From: PFL35 sp041550515
Lineage (GTDB): Archaea; Thermoplasmatota; E2; DHVEG-1
Reading direction: 5' to 3'
Length of the DNA stretch: 64,000 nucleotides
NCBI GenBank assembly: GCA_041550515.1
Contig: JBFEOQ010000003.1
Span: forward strand, 1 to 64,000
Positions within the stretch are counted from its first letter, which is position 1. Every line of letters begins with the position of its first letter. The notes beneath the pieces are model-generated. The model did no database searches. It was not told the origin of the DNA and saw only the letters and a program-made list of their open reading frames with translations. A program made the translations under genes and the position numbers. This document shows positions 35,705 through 45,136 of this stretch, one piece after another.

Positions 35705-36910
35705 TTACTTGTAAGGCAGAAACTCTTTCCCTAATAATTCTCTTGCAATAATTATTCTCATAATATTCATTGTACCTTCTGCACCAATAGAGTATGATCT
35801 AACACCACGTATAGCCATCTCAATTGGGTATTCTTTTGTGTAGCCTAATGCACCAAGCCAGTCAGCAACTTCATTCATTACACTAAAGGCATAAATTGGT
35901 GCTCTAAGTTTTGATATAGCTGCAGCAATTGCAACATCATTATGGGTTGCTTTATTTTCCATATACATCTTATCCATTGTCCATGCAGCTCGATATGTTT
36001 GTAGTTTTACAGCATCAATATTACAATGATGCTCAGCGAGTGGAAACTGTATTCCTTCAAAGCGTCCTAGAGGTCGTCCAAATGCTTTTCGTGTTTTGAT
36101 ATGTTCAACACCTAGTTCTAAGGCAGCTTCAGATGCTCCCACACATGTTGCACCAATAAGGACACGTGCAGCTGAAAAACCTTCCATAGCATAATAAAAA
36201 CCTCTATTGAACTCACCAATTAGATGATCTTCAGGTAACTCAACATTATTCATAGTAAAACCCCCTGTTGAGATGCCCATACGTCCCATATCCTCAAACA
36301 ACGTAGTTTCAATATTTTTATTATCTTTCAATGGCAGTGCATAAAAAGAAAATCCTTTATGACCTTTGGATGGATCAGTTCGAGCAAGTGTAAGATGAAT
36401 TCCACCCCATTTACTTGCTTCGGTTATACCGCTAATAAATATCTTCTCACCATTTAGTACCCATTTTTTACCTTTTTTCTCTGCTTTAGTTTTTGCAGCA
36501 CCAACAATATCTGAACCTCCCTCCGGTTCAGTTACTGCAATACCACAAAAAGCTTGACCGGAGGTAATTTTTGGTAAATACAACTTTTTTGCTTCTTCAC
36601 TTCCATATCGACTAAAGATAAACCCCCAAGATGCTTCGACAAGATACATTACAGGTATTGCTAGACTTATATCTGCTCGTCCGAGTTCTTCAGCTGCAAT
36701 TGCAGCCATTGTCCAATCTACTCCAGCACCACCATATTCTTGAGATGCAGTAGGCGCAAGAAGTCCAAGCTGAGCCATTCCTTTGATTATTTCTTCTGGA
36801 ATTTTTTTGTTAGTATCAATTTCTCTAACTCTTGGTTTTATTTTTTTCTGAGCAAAATCTCTAACTGTTTTTTTCCATATCTCTTGTTCATCTGTCCAAC
36901 TAAAATCCAT
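35705..36910 (-). CDS. Acyl-CoA dehydrogenase
   Basis: FAD-dependent oxidation of an acyl-CoA to the enoyl-CoA. The 401-residue protein begins D-F-S-W-T-D-E-Q, has the flavin-site C-G-I-A-V-T-E-P-E-G-G-S-D near 135, and the catalytic glutamate in A-E-G-T near residue 380 with I-I-I-A-R-E following. Strong SD GGAGGAGGT precedes the ATG. It is divergent from a thiolase gene in the aromatic-degradation island, so pimeloyl- or glutaryl-type CoA esters from ring cleavage are plausible substrates. No electron-transfer flavoprotein genes lie in the window. Confidence 0.92.
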   Translation of the reverse strand: MDFSWTDEQEIWKKTVRDFAQKKIKPRVREIDTNKKIPEEIIKGMAQLGLLAPTASQEYGGAGVDWTMAAIAAEELGRADISLAIPVMYLVEASWGFIFSRYGSEEAKKLYLPKITSGQAFCGIAVTEPEGGSDIVGAAKTKAEKKGKKWVLNGEKIFISGITEASKWGGIHLTLARTDPSKGHKGFSFYALPLKDNKNIETTLFEDMGRMGISTGGFTMNNVELPEDHLIGEFNRGFYYAMEGFSAARVLIGATCVGASEAALELGVEHIKTRKAFGRPLGRFEGIQFPLAEHHCNIDAVKLQTYRAAWTMDKMYMENKATHNDVAIAAAISKLRAPIYAFSVMNEVADWLGALGYTKEYPIEMAIRGVRSYSIGAEGTMNIMRIIIARELLGKEFLPYK

Positions 36911-37000
36911 CTATTATACCTCCTCCAAATATCCTAAATTAGGGATTTATGTATATTAGATTTCTTTTAATAATTTTGTAATTTATTAAGGAGATAGAAA

Positions 37001-37008
37001 TTTATATA
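37001..37008 (+). promoter_or_regulatory. TATA box before thiolase gene
   Basis: TTTATATA about 34 bases before the thiolase ATG at 37039, in the 128-base region between divergent genes. The implied start site lies just before the GGGGAG SD. Confidence 0.4.
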
Positions 37009-37038
37009 GTAAATATAATACAAGGATGGGGAGTTTAA

Positions 37039-38244
37039 ATGGCATTTAATAATACATATATACCTTACGGTGGTTATTGGAGTACACCGTTCTGTAGTTG
37101 GCAGGGTAGTTTTCAAAATCTCCATGCTATTAAATTTGCTGCTGAAACTGGAAAAAGATTTTTTGATGAACATAAAATTTCACCTAAAGATTTTGATGAA
37201 ATTGTACTTGGTATAACAATTCCCCAGCTTTCAGCTTTTTATGGAACACCCTGGCTTGCAGGTATGATTGGGGCAGATAATGTAACAGGTCCAATGATTG
37301 GTCAGGCATGTGCTACTGGTGCAAAGTGTATTGAATTTGCTGCATTAAGTGTTGATGCAGGTGTTCATAAAAATGTTCTTGCAGTATACGCAGATAGGTG
37401 TTCTAATGGCCCCCATTTGGTTTATCCAAATCCTGAGAAACCTGGAGGAACTCAAGATAAAGAAAGTTGGGTTTGGGATAATTTTGGGTATGATCCTTAT
37501 GCTAAAAATTCGATGATAGAAACAGCTGAAAATGTTGCAAAAGAAGCTGGAATTGCAAAAGATGAACAAGATAAAATCACAGCTTTACGCTATAAACAAT
37601 ATCAAGATGCAGTGAAAAATAACAAAGCATTTCAAAAGAAATTCATGATTTTTCCAATTGAAGTTTTGAATCAATCCGGTCGAAAAGTAATTGCTACTGT
37701 GAATGGAGATGAAGGTATTTATCCAACAACTTTAGAAGGACTGCAGAAACTTAAACCAGTATTACAAAATGGAACAGTTTCTTATGGTACTCAAACACAT
37801 CCTGCAGATGGAAACTGCGGAATTATTATTACCAATCATGAAAAAGCAAAGAAGTATACAAAAAACATCAATATAGAAATCCAGTTGGTATCCTATGGTG
37901 AAGCTAGAACTAAGAAAGGTTATATGGCAAAGGCAATTGTTCCTGCTGCAAAAAATGCTCTAAAGTCAGCAGGAATATCAATGGATGATATTTGTGCAAT
38001 TAAAACACATAATCCATTTGCTGTAAATGACATATTTTTCTGTAGAGAAATGGATATAAAATGGGAGGATATGAACAATTATGGATCTTCTTTAATTTAT
38101 GGACATGCTCAAGGACCTACAGGTGCAAGATTAATAATCGAACTTATTGAAGAACTAGTTTTAAAGGGTGGCGGATATGGCTTATTTGATGGATGTGCTG
38201 CGGGAGATACCGGTGCGGCAATTGTTTTAGATGTAAAAGTTTAA
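37039..38244 (+). CDS. Thiolase (acetyl-CoA C-acyltransferase)
   Basis: Cleaves 3-oxoacyl-CoA to acetyl-CoA and a shortened acyl-CoA. Catalytic features of the 401-residue protein: nucleophilic Cys in Q-A-C-A-T-G-A-K near 93, His in K-T-H-N-P-F near 333, the Y-G-H-A-Q-G-P-T-G-A-R glycine-rich motif near 357, and a C-terminal D-G-C-A-A-G-D with the second Cys. SD GGGGAG precedes the ATG. The fused dehydrogenase/hydratase follows 28 bases on, so the pair can perform three beta-oxidation steps. The direction is probably catabolic, given the neighbours. Confidence 0.9.
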   Translation: MAFNNTYIPYGGYWSTPFCSWQGSFQNLHAIKFAAETGKRFFDEHKISPKDFDEIVLGITIPQLSAFYGTPWLAGMIGADNVTGPMIGQACATGAKCIEFAALSVDAGVHKNVLAVYADRCSNGPHLVYPNPEKPGGTQDKESWVWDNFGYDPYAKNSMIETAENVAKEAGIAKDEQDKITALRYKQYQDAVKNNKAFQKKFMIFPIEVLNQSGRKVIATVNGDEGIYPTTLEGLQKLKPVLQNGTVSYGTQTHPADGNCGIIITNHEKAKKYTKNINIEIQLVSYGEARTKKGYMAKAIVPAAKNALKSAGISMDDICAIKTHNPFAVNDIFFCREMDIKWEDMNNYGSSLIYGHAQGPTGARLIIELIEELVLKGGGYGLFDGCAAGDTGAAIVLDVKV

Positions 38245-38272
38245 TAATTTTTTTATAAAAAGGTGAAAAATA

Positions 38273-40312
38273 ATGACTATGCAAAAAGTCGGTGTTATTG
38301 GTGCAGGAAATATGGGTAGCGGTATCGCACAGAAAATCGCTCAAGAAGGCATCAATGTAGTGATGATTGATATCAAAGACGAATTTGTACAAAAAGGTCT
38401 GGAAAATATTAAAAAAACTTTATCTAAAGCTGTCGAAAGAAAAATATTTACAACTGAACAAAAAGAAGCAATTATAGACTGTGTTAAAGGTACGACAAAC
38501 ATGGATGAAATCAAAGATGCTGACCTTGTTATAGAAGCGGTTTTTGAAGATATGGATGTCAAAAAGAACCTTTTTAAAAAACTTGATAAAATATGCGATA
38601 AAAAAACTATTTTTTCTTCAAATACATCATCATTTTCTATAACTGAACTTGCCAAATCAGTAAAACGAGATGACCGATTTCTTGGGCTTCATTTCTTTTA
38701 TCATCCAGCGATGAACCGTCTAGTAGAAATTGTTCCAGGAAAAAATACAAAGAAAGACACGATTTTATTAGCTAATACTTTTTCTCAGATGATTGGAAAA
38801 ACTGCAATTCATGTAAAAGACGCTCCAGGTTTCGCAGTAAACCGTTTTTTTGTACCTTGGTTGAACGAAGCAACAAGAATTCTTGAGGAAGATATTGCAA
38901 ATATTCCTACTATAGATGATATTGCTAAAAAAGTTTTTAAGATACCTATGGGACCATTTGAATTAATGAATGCGACTGGTCCACCTATTGCTTATCATTC
39001 TTGTATAGGTCTTGGAAATAAACTAGGTGAATTCTATTTACCTAGCAGTTGCCTCAAGGAACAGATTGACAAAGGTAGTCTATGGAACTTAAATGGTGAT
39101 ATTGATGATACAAAAATTGGGGCGATAGAAGAACGACTTCTTGGGGCAGTTTTCACGGTCGCTTGTACATTACTACAAGAAGATGTAACTAGCCTTGAAG
39201 ATATTGATAGAGGTGCAAAAGTAGGTCTTAGATGGCAAAAAGGTCCATTTGAAATGATGAACAGATACAATATTGAAAATTCGTATGATATAGTTAAAAA
39301 GTTTGTAGAGAAATATTCCACCTTAAAAATGCCATCCAATATTAAACAACAATATGAAAAAGGACAGAATTGGACTTTTAACTATGTTGACCTTGAAATT
39401 AAGGATGACATTGCAAAAATCTTAATAAACAGACCTGAGGCAATGAACGCAATAAACGAATTAATTATTCAGCAATTAGATGAACAATTTACTAAAGCAG
39501 ACAAAAATCCAAATGTTAAAGCTATTATTCTAGAAGGAGCTGGAAAAGCGTTTGTTGCAGGAGCAGATATTGGGTATTTTATCAAGAAGATAAAACAAAA
39601 CAAAATCGATGATATCTGCAAATTCACAAGATATGGTCATACTGTTCTCAATAAAATAGATACATCCGAAAAACCGGTTATAGCCAAACTTGATGGTCTT
39701 GCATTAGGTGGTGGCGCTGAGATAGCACTTGCTGCAGATACAATAATTGCAACAGATAAAGGAAGTATAGGATTTCCGGAGACAGGGATAGGAATATATC
39801 CTGGCCTTGGTGGAACTCAGAGAACCACACGATACCTTGGTAAAGAATTAGCAAAATACTTGATTTTTACTGGTAAGGTTCTTGATGCTAGAACCGCTGC
39901 ATCGATAGGCCTTGTAGAATATTTGTTACCAACAGAAGAAATAGACAAAAAGGTATCTGAACTTGTAAACAGTGGAAAAATATTGAGAAAATCAATGAAA
40001 AAAGAAGTTGAGCTTCCTGAAGATTTTCAAAAAATCAAGAACTATTTTTCAGACACCAATATCCAAAATATATTATCTGGTAATGGAGATTTAAACGAAG
40101 TTGAACAGAAGATTTCAAAAACGATATCTTATAAAGCACCACTTGCAATAAAACTAGCAAATAAAGTCATAGATGAAGGTAGTCAACTTGATTTAAAAAA
40201 GGGATTGGAAGTTGAGCTTTTCCATCTTAGAGAAATATTTTCAACTCAGGATGCCCTTGAAGGTTTAAACTCAGTAATAGTTAGAAAAAGACCTGAGTTT
40301 AAAGGGAAATAA
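38273..40312 (+). CDS. Fused 3-hydroxyacyl-CoA dehydrogenase / enoyl-CoA hydratase
   Basis: The 679-residue protein joins an N-terminal NAD-dependent dehydrogenase (G-A-G-N-M-G-S-G near residue 10, S-N-T-S-S-F near 112, H-F-F-Y-H-P near 138) to a C-terminal crotonase domain from about 365 (F-V-A-G-A-D-I near 424, A-L-G-G-G-A-E near 476). This order, dehydrogenase first, is the usual archaeal fusion and the reverse of bacterial FadB. It hydrates an enoyl-CoA and oxidises the resulting 3-hydroxyacyl-CoA. In this island 3-hydroxypimeloyl-CoA, the product of Oah, is a fitting substrate. SD GGTGA precedes ATG. Confidence 0.94.
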   Translation: MTMQKVGVIGAGNMGSGIAQKIAQEGINVVMIDIKDEFVQKGLENIKKTLSKAVERKIFTTEQKEAIIDCVKGTTNMDEIKDADLVIEAVFEDMDVKKNLFKKLDKICDKKTIFSSNTSSFSITELAKSVKRDDRFLGLHFFYHPAMNRLVEIVPGKNTKKDTILLANTFSQMIGKTAIHVKDAPGFAVNRFFVPWLNEATRILEEDIANIPTIDDIAKKVFKIPMGPFELMNATGPPIAYHSCIGLGNKLGEFYLPSSCLKEQIDKGSLWNLNGDIDDTKIGAIEERLLGAVFTVACTLLQEDVTSLEDIDRGAKVGLRWQKGPFEMMNRYNIENSYDIVKKFVEKYSTLKMPSNIKQQYEKGQNWTFNYVDLEIKDDIAKILINRPEAMNAINELIIQQLDEQFTKADKNPNVKAIILEGAGKAFVAGADIGYFIKKIKQNKIDDICKFTRYGHTVLNKIDTSEKPVIAKLDGLALGGGAEIALAADTIIATDKGSIGFPETGIGIYPGLGGTQRTTRYLGKELAKYLIFTGKVLDARTAASIGLVEYLLPTEEIDKKVSELVNSGKILRKSMKKEVELPEDFQKIKNYFSDTNIQNILSGNGDLNEVEQKISKTISYKAPLAIKLANKVIDEGSQLDLKKGLEVELFHLREIFSTQDALEGLNSVIVRKRPEFKGK

Positions 40313-40318
40313 ATAAAT

Positions 40319-41086
40319 TTATTTGTTTTTCCAAATAGGCTGTCTTTTTTCCATAAAAGCTGATAATCCTTCATTTGCATCATCAGTTTTCATTAGTTCA
40401 TTAAGGTAAATATCTTCAATTTTCTTAATTGAATTTGAATAGTTTTGACTTACTCCTTCTATAAATGCTCTCTTTGTAAGTTGCATAACAACTGCACTAT
40501 TACTTGCAAGTTTTTCATTAATGAACTTTTCAGCCTCAGCTTCAAATTTTTCAAATGGAAGAATATGATTAACAAGTCCAAGATCTTTCGCTTCATCTGC
40601 TTTAATTATATCACCAGTCACGATTAGCTCAAGTGCTTTTTTACTACACATGAGCTTTGGGAAAATTGCTGCTGCTACTGGTGGTATTACACCAACTTTG
40701 ATTTCAGGTTGTCCAAATTTCGCTTTCTCAGAAGCAATAACTATATCACAAAACATAGCAACTTCGCATCCTCCTCCAAGTGCTGCACCATTAACAAGTG
40801 CAACAGTTGGAGCTTTGATTTTCAGGAGATTAGTGAAAATATTATGAAAAACCTGGATCATCTCATTGACTTTTTCTTTTGTATGATCAGATATATCAAC
40901 ACCAGCTGAGAATGCTTTACCATCTGCATCAATAATAAGAACTTTCAAATAACGACCTTGAAATTCTTCCAATGCCTGATTTATCTCCTTCATCATTTCG
41001 ATATTCAGAACATTTAAAGGTGGTTTATTGAATGTGATTCTACCAATCATATCTTTTTCTTCTACAAGTATTGTCTTATAACCCAC
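40319..41086 (-). CDS. dch: Cyclohexa-1,5-diene-1-carbonyl-CoA hydratase
   Basis: Adds water to the dienoyl-CoA made by benzoyl-CoA reductase. The 255-residue crotonase-fold protein carries features I recognise from Dch: K-P-P-L-N-V-L-N near 20, A-F-S-A-G-V-D-I-S-D-H-T near 58, A-A-L-G-G-G-C-E near 103, and F-G-Q-P-E-I-K-V-G-V near 124. The GTG start at 41086 has SD GAGGTGA. It sits 9 bases after had on the same strand, and oah is divergent; this trio is diagnostic of the benzoyl-CoA pathway. A generic enoyl-CoA hydratase is the alternative. Confidence 0.85.
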   Translation of the reverse strand: MGYKTILVEEKDMIGRITFNKPPLNVLNIEMMKEINQALEEFQGRYLKVLIIDADGKAFSAGVDISDHTKEKVNEMIQVFHNIFTNLLKIKAPTVALVNGAALGGGCEVAMFCDIVIASEKAKFGQPEIKVGVIPPVAAAIFPKLMCSKKALELIVTGDIIKADEAKDLGLVNHILPFEKFEAEAEKFINEKLASNSAVVMQLTKRAFIEGVSQNYSNSIKKIEDIYLNELMKTDDANEGLSAFMEKRQPIWKNK

Positions 41087-41095
41087 AATCTCACC

Positions 41096-42268
41096 TCATA
41101 AAATATTAATGGTTGCTCTTCCAAGGATCTTCCCGGCTTCCAAATCATGTATCGCATTTTCTAATCTATCAAGAGTATAATTCTTATTTGTAACAAGTAA
41201 ATTAAGATCAATAATTCCGTCCTCTACAGCCTTTACATTTTCTTCCATTTCATTCATTGGACAAGCCCATGTTCCATTAATTGTAAGATATTTATCCATG
41301 ATTTTCTGATTCAAAAATTCTTTTACGGGTTTAGGTGGCCACCCAACTTGAATAACAGTACGATTCTTGCTTGTTGTTTCCACAGCTACTGGAAATGTAT
41401 CTGGTACACCCGAGCAATCAAGTACACAATCGACCTGGAATTTATCCTCTGCTAAATTTGAAGATATATGTCTAGCTAGTCCGGATATTGCTTTTGCTTT
41501 ATCTCGTCCACTAAGCTCATTTATTATGATATTGTTCTCCTCAAAATAGGTTTTAGAATTTACTGTATGTGTAGCTCCAAGATCTTTAGCAAACTTAAGC
41601 TTATTGTCAAAAATATCAACAGCTACCACGTTTTTTGCTTGGAAATATTTAGCTGCAAGGTTTACAGATGGTCCACCAACACCACCAACTCCAAAGACAA
41701 CTACATTTTTTCCATTAAGCCAATGAGTGTTACGATCTAACAATTTATTCGAATTTGACGAGTTTTGGATTATATGTAAAGGAATAGATCTACTTTTCAA
41801 TGCATGAAATGGTGTTGAAACAGCATCTGGAATAATACATGCCTCGTCTAAAGGTACATTATTTTTAATCTTGAAAGTATATTTTGAGGGAACAGCGATT
41901 AATTCCGCATCACCACCATTTACTCCATGTCCAATAAAAACAGAATTCTTACATCTATTTGTCAATCCTTCTCTACAAGAAGGACAATTTTCATCATCAC
42001 ATCCTGGATATACAGGAGGAATAATTACATGGTCACCAACTTCTAAACCTTTAGCAGATTTACCAAGATCCTCCACAATACCTGCGATTTCATGACCTAT
42101 AATAAGCGGTGGTTTAAATGGAACAAAACCACGATATAGTGTACGGTCTGTACTGCATAATCCTACATTTTTTGATTTAATTAAAACATCGGATTCATTA
42201 ACAATTGGATCATCATAATCAGTGACAATATTCAGCTCTTCTTTTCCATATAAAACTGCAGCTTTCAT
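41096..42268 (-). CDS. had: 6-hydroxycyclohex-1-ene-1-carbonyl-CoA dehydrogenase
   Basis: Oxidises the product of Dch to the 6-oxo compound with NAD. The 390-residue zinc alcohol-dehydrogenase-family protein shows the catalytic zinc Cys in G-L-C-S-T-D near 38, G-H-E near 58, structural zinc cysteines in C-D-D-E-N-C-P-S-C near 91-100, and the NAD motif V-F-G-V-G-G-V-G-G near 192. I-P-P-V near 85 and D-A-V-S-T-P near 147 recall characterised Had proteins. An insert near 163-182 is rich in Asn and Ser. SD GGGGGA precedes the ATG. It is co-directional with dch. Confidence 0.87.
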   Translation of the reverse strand: MKAAVLYGKEELNIVTDYDDPIVNESDVLIKSKNVGLCSTDRTLYRGFVPFKPPLIIGHEIAGIVEDLGKSAKGLEVGDHVIIPPVYPGCDDENCPSCREGLTNRCKNSVFIGHGVNGGDAELIAVPSKYTFKIKNNVPLDEACIIPDAVSTPFHALKSRSIPLHIIQNSSNSNKLLDRNTHWLNGKNVVVFGVGGVGGPSVNLAAKYFQAKNVVAVDIFDNKLKFAKDLGATHTVNSKTYFEENNIIINELSGRDKAKAISGLARHISSNLAEDKFQVDCVLDCSGVPDTFPVAVETTSKNRTVIQVGWPPKPVKEFLNQKIMDKYLTINGTWACPMNEMEENVKAVEDGIIDLNLLVTNKNYTLDRLENAIHDLEAGKILGRATINIL

Positions 42269-42307
42269 ATCTTTCCCCCGGTTTTTGTGATATAATGAAG
42301 AGTATAT

Positions 42308-42360
42308 AATATTATTTATTTTTAAGATATGAAGATATTAAAAAAGATATAAATAATATT
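42308..42360. promoter_or_regulatory. Mirror-image divergent promoter had-dch / oah
   Basis: Perfect 12-base inverted arms at 42308-42319 and 42349-42360 lie between divergent had and oah. Each arm reads ATAAATAATATT toward one gene, so each can be the TATA box for its own direction: about 47-58 bases before the oah ATG and 40-51 bases before the had ATG. The 29-base centre could hold a shared operator. Confidence 0.5.
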
Positions 42361-42406
42361 GACCTTATTCAGCTCTACAATTGTTATGATAAGGGAGGAT
42401 TGAAAA

Positions 42407-43549
42407 ATGTCATTAGATTGGTTACCAAGAGATAATGAAATAAAAAATCATGATTTATGGGGCAAAGAATATTTTAGTAAGGAACCTCCAAGTGTAATTT
42501 ATGAATTAAAACCTGTAATTGATTCTGAAGGAAACAAAGTAAAAGGACTAAATTCTGCTTGGATTATATTAAACAATCCAACTCAATATAACTCTTATAC
42601 TACAGATATGACAAAAGGAGTAATTGCAGGCTTTCAAAAAGCATCTATGGATCGCAGTGTTGTAGCAGCAGTATTTACTGCGGTAGGAGATAAAGCATTT
42701 TGTACAGGTGGGAATACAAAAGAATACGCTGAATACTATAGTAGTCGACCTAATGAATATGGTTTATACATGGATTTATTCAATGCTATGGTCGATGGAA
42801 TCCTAAATTGTAAGAAACCAACAATTTGCCGAGTAAATGGTATGCGAGTCGCAGGTGGACAAGAAATAGGAATGGCCTGTGATATAGCTATTTCCTCAGA
42901 TTTAGCGATATTTGGACAAGCAGGTCCCAGACATGGCTCTGCACCAGATGGAGGTTCTACTGATTTTCTACCATGGTTTTTAGGAATCGAGGATGCAATG
43001 TGGAACTGCATATCTTGTGAATTATGGTCGGCATATAAAACTAAAAGATTAGGACTCATTAGCAAAGTTGTTCCAGTACTAAAAAAGGGTAACAAATTCA
43101 TAAGAAACCCAACAGTTATAACTGATAAATACATAGAAGATGGTGAAATCGTTTATGGTAATTTTCTTAGAGGAGATGAGTTCAAAAAATCAAGAGAGAT
43201 CATAAAATCTACACCTTCTGATTTTACATTGCTTGATAAAGAAGTCGATAAAATCATATGGACTTATACCAATCTTATGCCCGGTTGCTTAATTAAATCC
43301 ATTGATGGAATCAGATTGAAAAAAAAGTATTTTTGGGATCAGACAAAACTTGCAAATCGTCACTGGCTTGCAGCTAACATGCAAACTGAAGCTTTCCTTG
43401 GATTTAATGCTTTTAACAATAAAAAATTAACCGGAAAAGACGTTATTGATTTCGTAAAATACAGACAACTAATCGCAGAAGGCCAGCAATTTGATGATGA
43501 ATTAATCGAGGCAGTTTTACCAAAACCTGTAAAAAAAAGTAAATCTTAA
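42407..43549 (+). CDS. oah: 6-oxocyclohex-1-ene-1-carbonyl-CoA hydrolase (ring opening)
   Basis: Opens the alicyclic ring hydrolytically to 3-hydroxypimeloyl-CoA. The 380-residue crotonase-superfamily protein has the diagnostic features of Oah/BamA: D-W-L-P-R near the N-terminus, A-F-C-T-G-G-N-T-K-E-Y-A-E-Y-Y near 103-117, R-V-N-G-M-R-V-A-G-G-Q-E-I-G-M-A near 144, and F-G-Q-A-G-P-R-H-G-S-A near 167. This gene is the standard marker for anaerobic aromatic degradation. SD GGGAGG precedes the ATG. Its stop overlaps the convergent DUF35 gene by four bases. Confidence 0.95.
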   Translation: MSLDWLPRDNEIKNHDLWGKEYFSKEPPSVIYELKPVIDSEGNKVKGLNSAWIILNNPTQYNSYTTDMTKGVIAGFQKASMDRSVVAAVFTAVGDKAFCTGGNTKEYAEYYSSRPNEYGLYMDLFNAMVDGILNCKKPTICRVNGMRVAGGQEIGMACDIAISSDLAIFGQAGPRHGSAPDGGSTDFLPWFLGIEDAMWNCISCELWSAYKTKRLGLISKVVPVLKKGNKFIRNPTVITDKYIEDGEIVYGNFLRGDEFKKSREIIKSTPSDFTLLDKEVDKIIWTYTNLMPGCLIKSIDGIRLKKKYFWDQTKLANRHWLAANMQTEAFLGFNAFNNKKLTGKDVIDFVKYRQLIAEGQQFDDELIEAVLPKPVKKSKS

Positions 43550-43965
43550 GTTTTTTCAATTGTGTAATAAAGCTTGATCTCTTCGATTTCCTCAAAGATA
43601 CGTGGTACAATCTTAACAGGCATGCCGATTTTAATTTCTTTATCACTTATATCTTTAGTCCATGCTATCAACCGTCCACCTTCCTTAAGATCAACAATAC
43701 CCAAAGTATAAGGAACAATATCCTCAAAACCTTTTGGTGCAGCATGTATTTTAGTAAAACTTGCAAGTGTACCTTTACCAGAATATTCAATCCATTCGGT
43801 TGTATCGGTTAAACATTTTAGACAATCTGCACGTGGCGGAAAATACCTTTCACCGCATTTTTTACATTTTGTACCCATGAGTTTTCCTTTCTGAAGATAG
43901 TCAGCAAACTTATCTACCTTTGTATAAGGTGTGAAATTGATTTTTCCAAAGTATTTAAATGGCAT
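43546..43965 (-). CDS. DUF35 Zn-ribbon/OB-fold protein paired with thiolase
   Basis: A 139-residue protein with a rubredoxin-like zinc ribbon, C-K-K-C-G near 34-38 and C-L-K-C near 48-51, followed by an OB fold (G-K-G-T-L-A-S-F-T near 63, P-Y-T-L-G-I-V near 85). DUF35 proteins pair with thiolase-like enzymes and channel acyl-CoA intermediates in archaeal acetoacetyl-CoA thiolase complexes. Here it follows a thiolase by four bases, supporting such a complex. SD GAGGAGGT precedes the ATG. Confidence 0.88.
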   Translation of the reverse strand: MPFKYFGKINFTPYTKVDKFADYLQKGKLMGTKCKKCGERYFPPRADCLKCLTDTTEWIEYSGKGTLASFTKIHAAPKGFEDIVPYTLGIVDLKEGGRLIAWTKDISDKEIKIGMPVKIVPRIFEEIEEIKLYYTIEKT

Positions 43966-43969
43966 ATTT

Positions 43970-45121
43970 TTACCTCCTCAAGATATTTACAAAGGTATAT
44001 TGACCTATTCCACCGACATTATGTGTAAGTCCAACTTCAGCATTTGAAACCTGTCTTTTACCAGCAATTCCTCGGAGTTGCTTCACAATTTCTACAGTCA
44101 TTGAAACGCCAGTTGCCCCAACAGGATGACCTTTTGCTTTAAGTCCTCCATCAACATTAACAGGTGTTTTACCATCAATATAGGATTGTTTTTCTTCTAT
44201 GAATTTTCCACCTCGACCTTTTGGGCAGAAACTAAGGTTTTCATATGCCATAATCTCAGCAATTGTAAAGCAATCATGAACTTCAGCAACCTGGATATCA
44301 GATGGTTTAACATTTGCCTGATTGTATGCTTGTTTTCCAGCTTCAATTGCACTGGGTATTTCATATAAGTTTGGTCTACGAAGAAGAGACATTTGTGCAG
44401 ATGCAGATCCCATACCTTCAAACCAGATAGGTGAATCAGAGTATTTCTTTGCAAGTTTTTCATTAGTCATAATAACACATGCCGCTCCATCTGCATTAGC
44501 ACAGCAATCGAAAACTTTCAAAGGAAAGGCAACTTCATCTGATTTTAGTACCCTTTCTAGTGTAACTTCTTTCTGGAAAAAGGAGTTTGGATTCATTGTA
44601 CCATAATGATGGTTCTTTACTGCCACCTGTGCCATTTGCTCCATTGTTGTACCGAACTCATGCATATGACTGGTTGCATATAATGCATAATATCCAGGGA
44701 ATGTGGTACCAAATATTGATTCCCATTGAACATCTCCAACTCGACCCATTAATGCTAAAATTGCATCAGTTGAAAGTTCTCTCATTTTTTGAACTCCTAT
44801 CACTGCAACAATGTCATGCATTCCTGACTTTACGGCCATATAAGCTGTTCTAATTGCAGCACTTCCAGAGGCACAAGCAGCCTCTGTTAACCAGACGGAT
44901 TTTGGATTCATACCGACATATTCAGCTACAACTCCAGGAATTGAACGCTGCATGTGATATTCAGGAACTGATCCAACCACCAAAGCATCTATGTCTTCTT
45001 TTCTTAGATTTTTAGTATTTTCAATAGCTTGTTTAAAAGGTTCAAAAGCAAGCTCTTGAACTGTGGCATCACTACGATTACCAAATCTCCCATGACCTAT
45101 TCCAATGATACCAACCTTCAC
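43970..45121 (-). CDS. Archaeal-type thiolase
   Basis: The 383-residue thiolase-fold protein has the active Cys in E-A-A-C-A-S-G near 83, His in E-V-H-D-C-F-T near 283, N-V-D-G-G-L-K-A-K-G-H-P-V-G-A-T-G near 318-335 and a C-terminal N-V-G-G. The start is GTG 45121 with SD AGGTGA. It pairs with the DUF35 gene after four bases, as in archaeal thiolase complexes, and follows an SDR gene by 15 bases. It could be the acetoacetyl-CoA thiolase of the island, or act on a longer ring-derived 3-oxoacyl-CoA. Confidence 0.9.
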   Translation of the reverse strand: MKVGIIGIGHGRFGNRSDATVQELAFEPFKQAIENTKNLRKEDIDALVVGSVPEYHMQRSIPGVVAEYVGMNPKSVWLTEAACASGSAAIRTAYMAVKSGMHDIVAVIGVQKMRELSTDAILALMGRVGDVQWESIFGTTFPGYYALYATSHMHEFGTTMEQMAQVAVKNHHYGTMNPNSFFQKEVTLERVLKSDEVAFPLKVFDCCANADGAACVIMTNEKLAKKYSDSPIWFEGMGSASAQMSLLRRPNLYEIPSAIEAGKQAYNQANVKPSDIQVAEVHDCFTIAEIMAYENLSFCPKGRGGKFIEEKQSYIDGKTPVNVDGGLKAKGHPVGATGVSMTVEIVKQLRGIAGKRQVSNAEVGLTHNVGGIGQYTFVNILRR

Positions 45122-45136
45122 TCTTTCACCTACTTT

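Noticed and set aside
44197..44606. Several open frames on both strands within the thiolase gene
   Set aside because: They share no family signature and lie wholly inside a well-supported gene; AT-rich sequence makes such shadows common.
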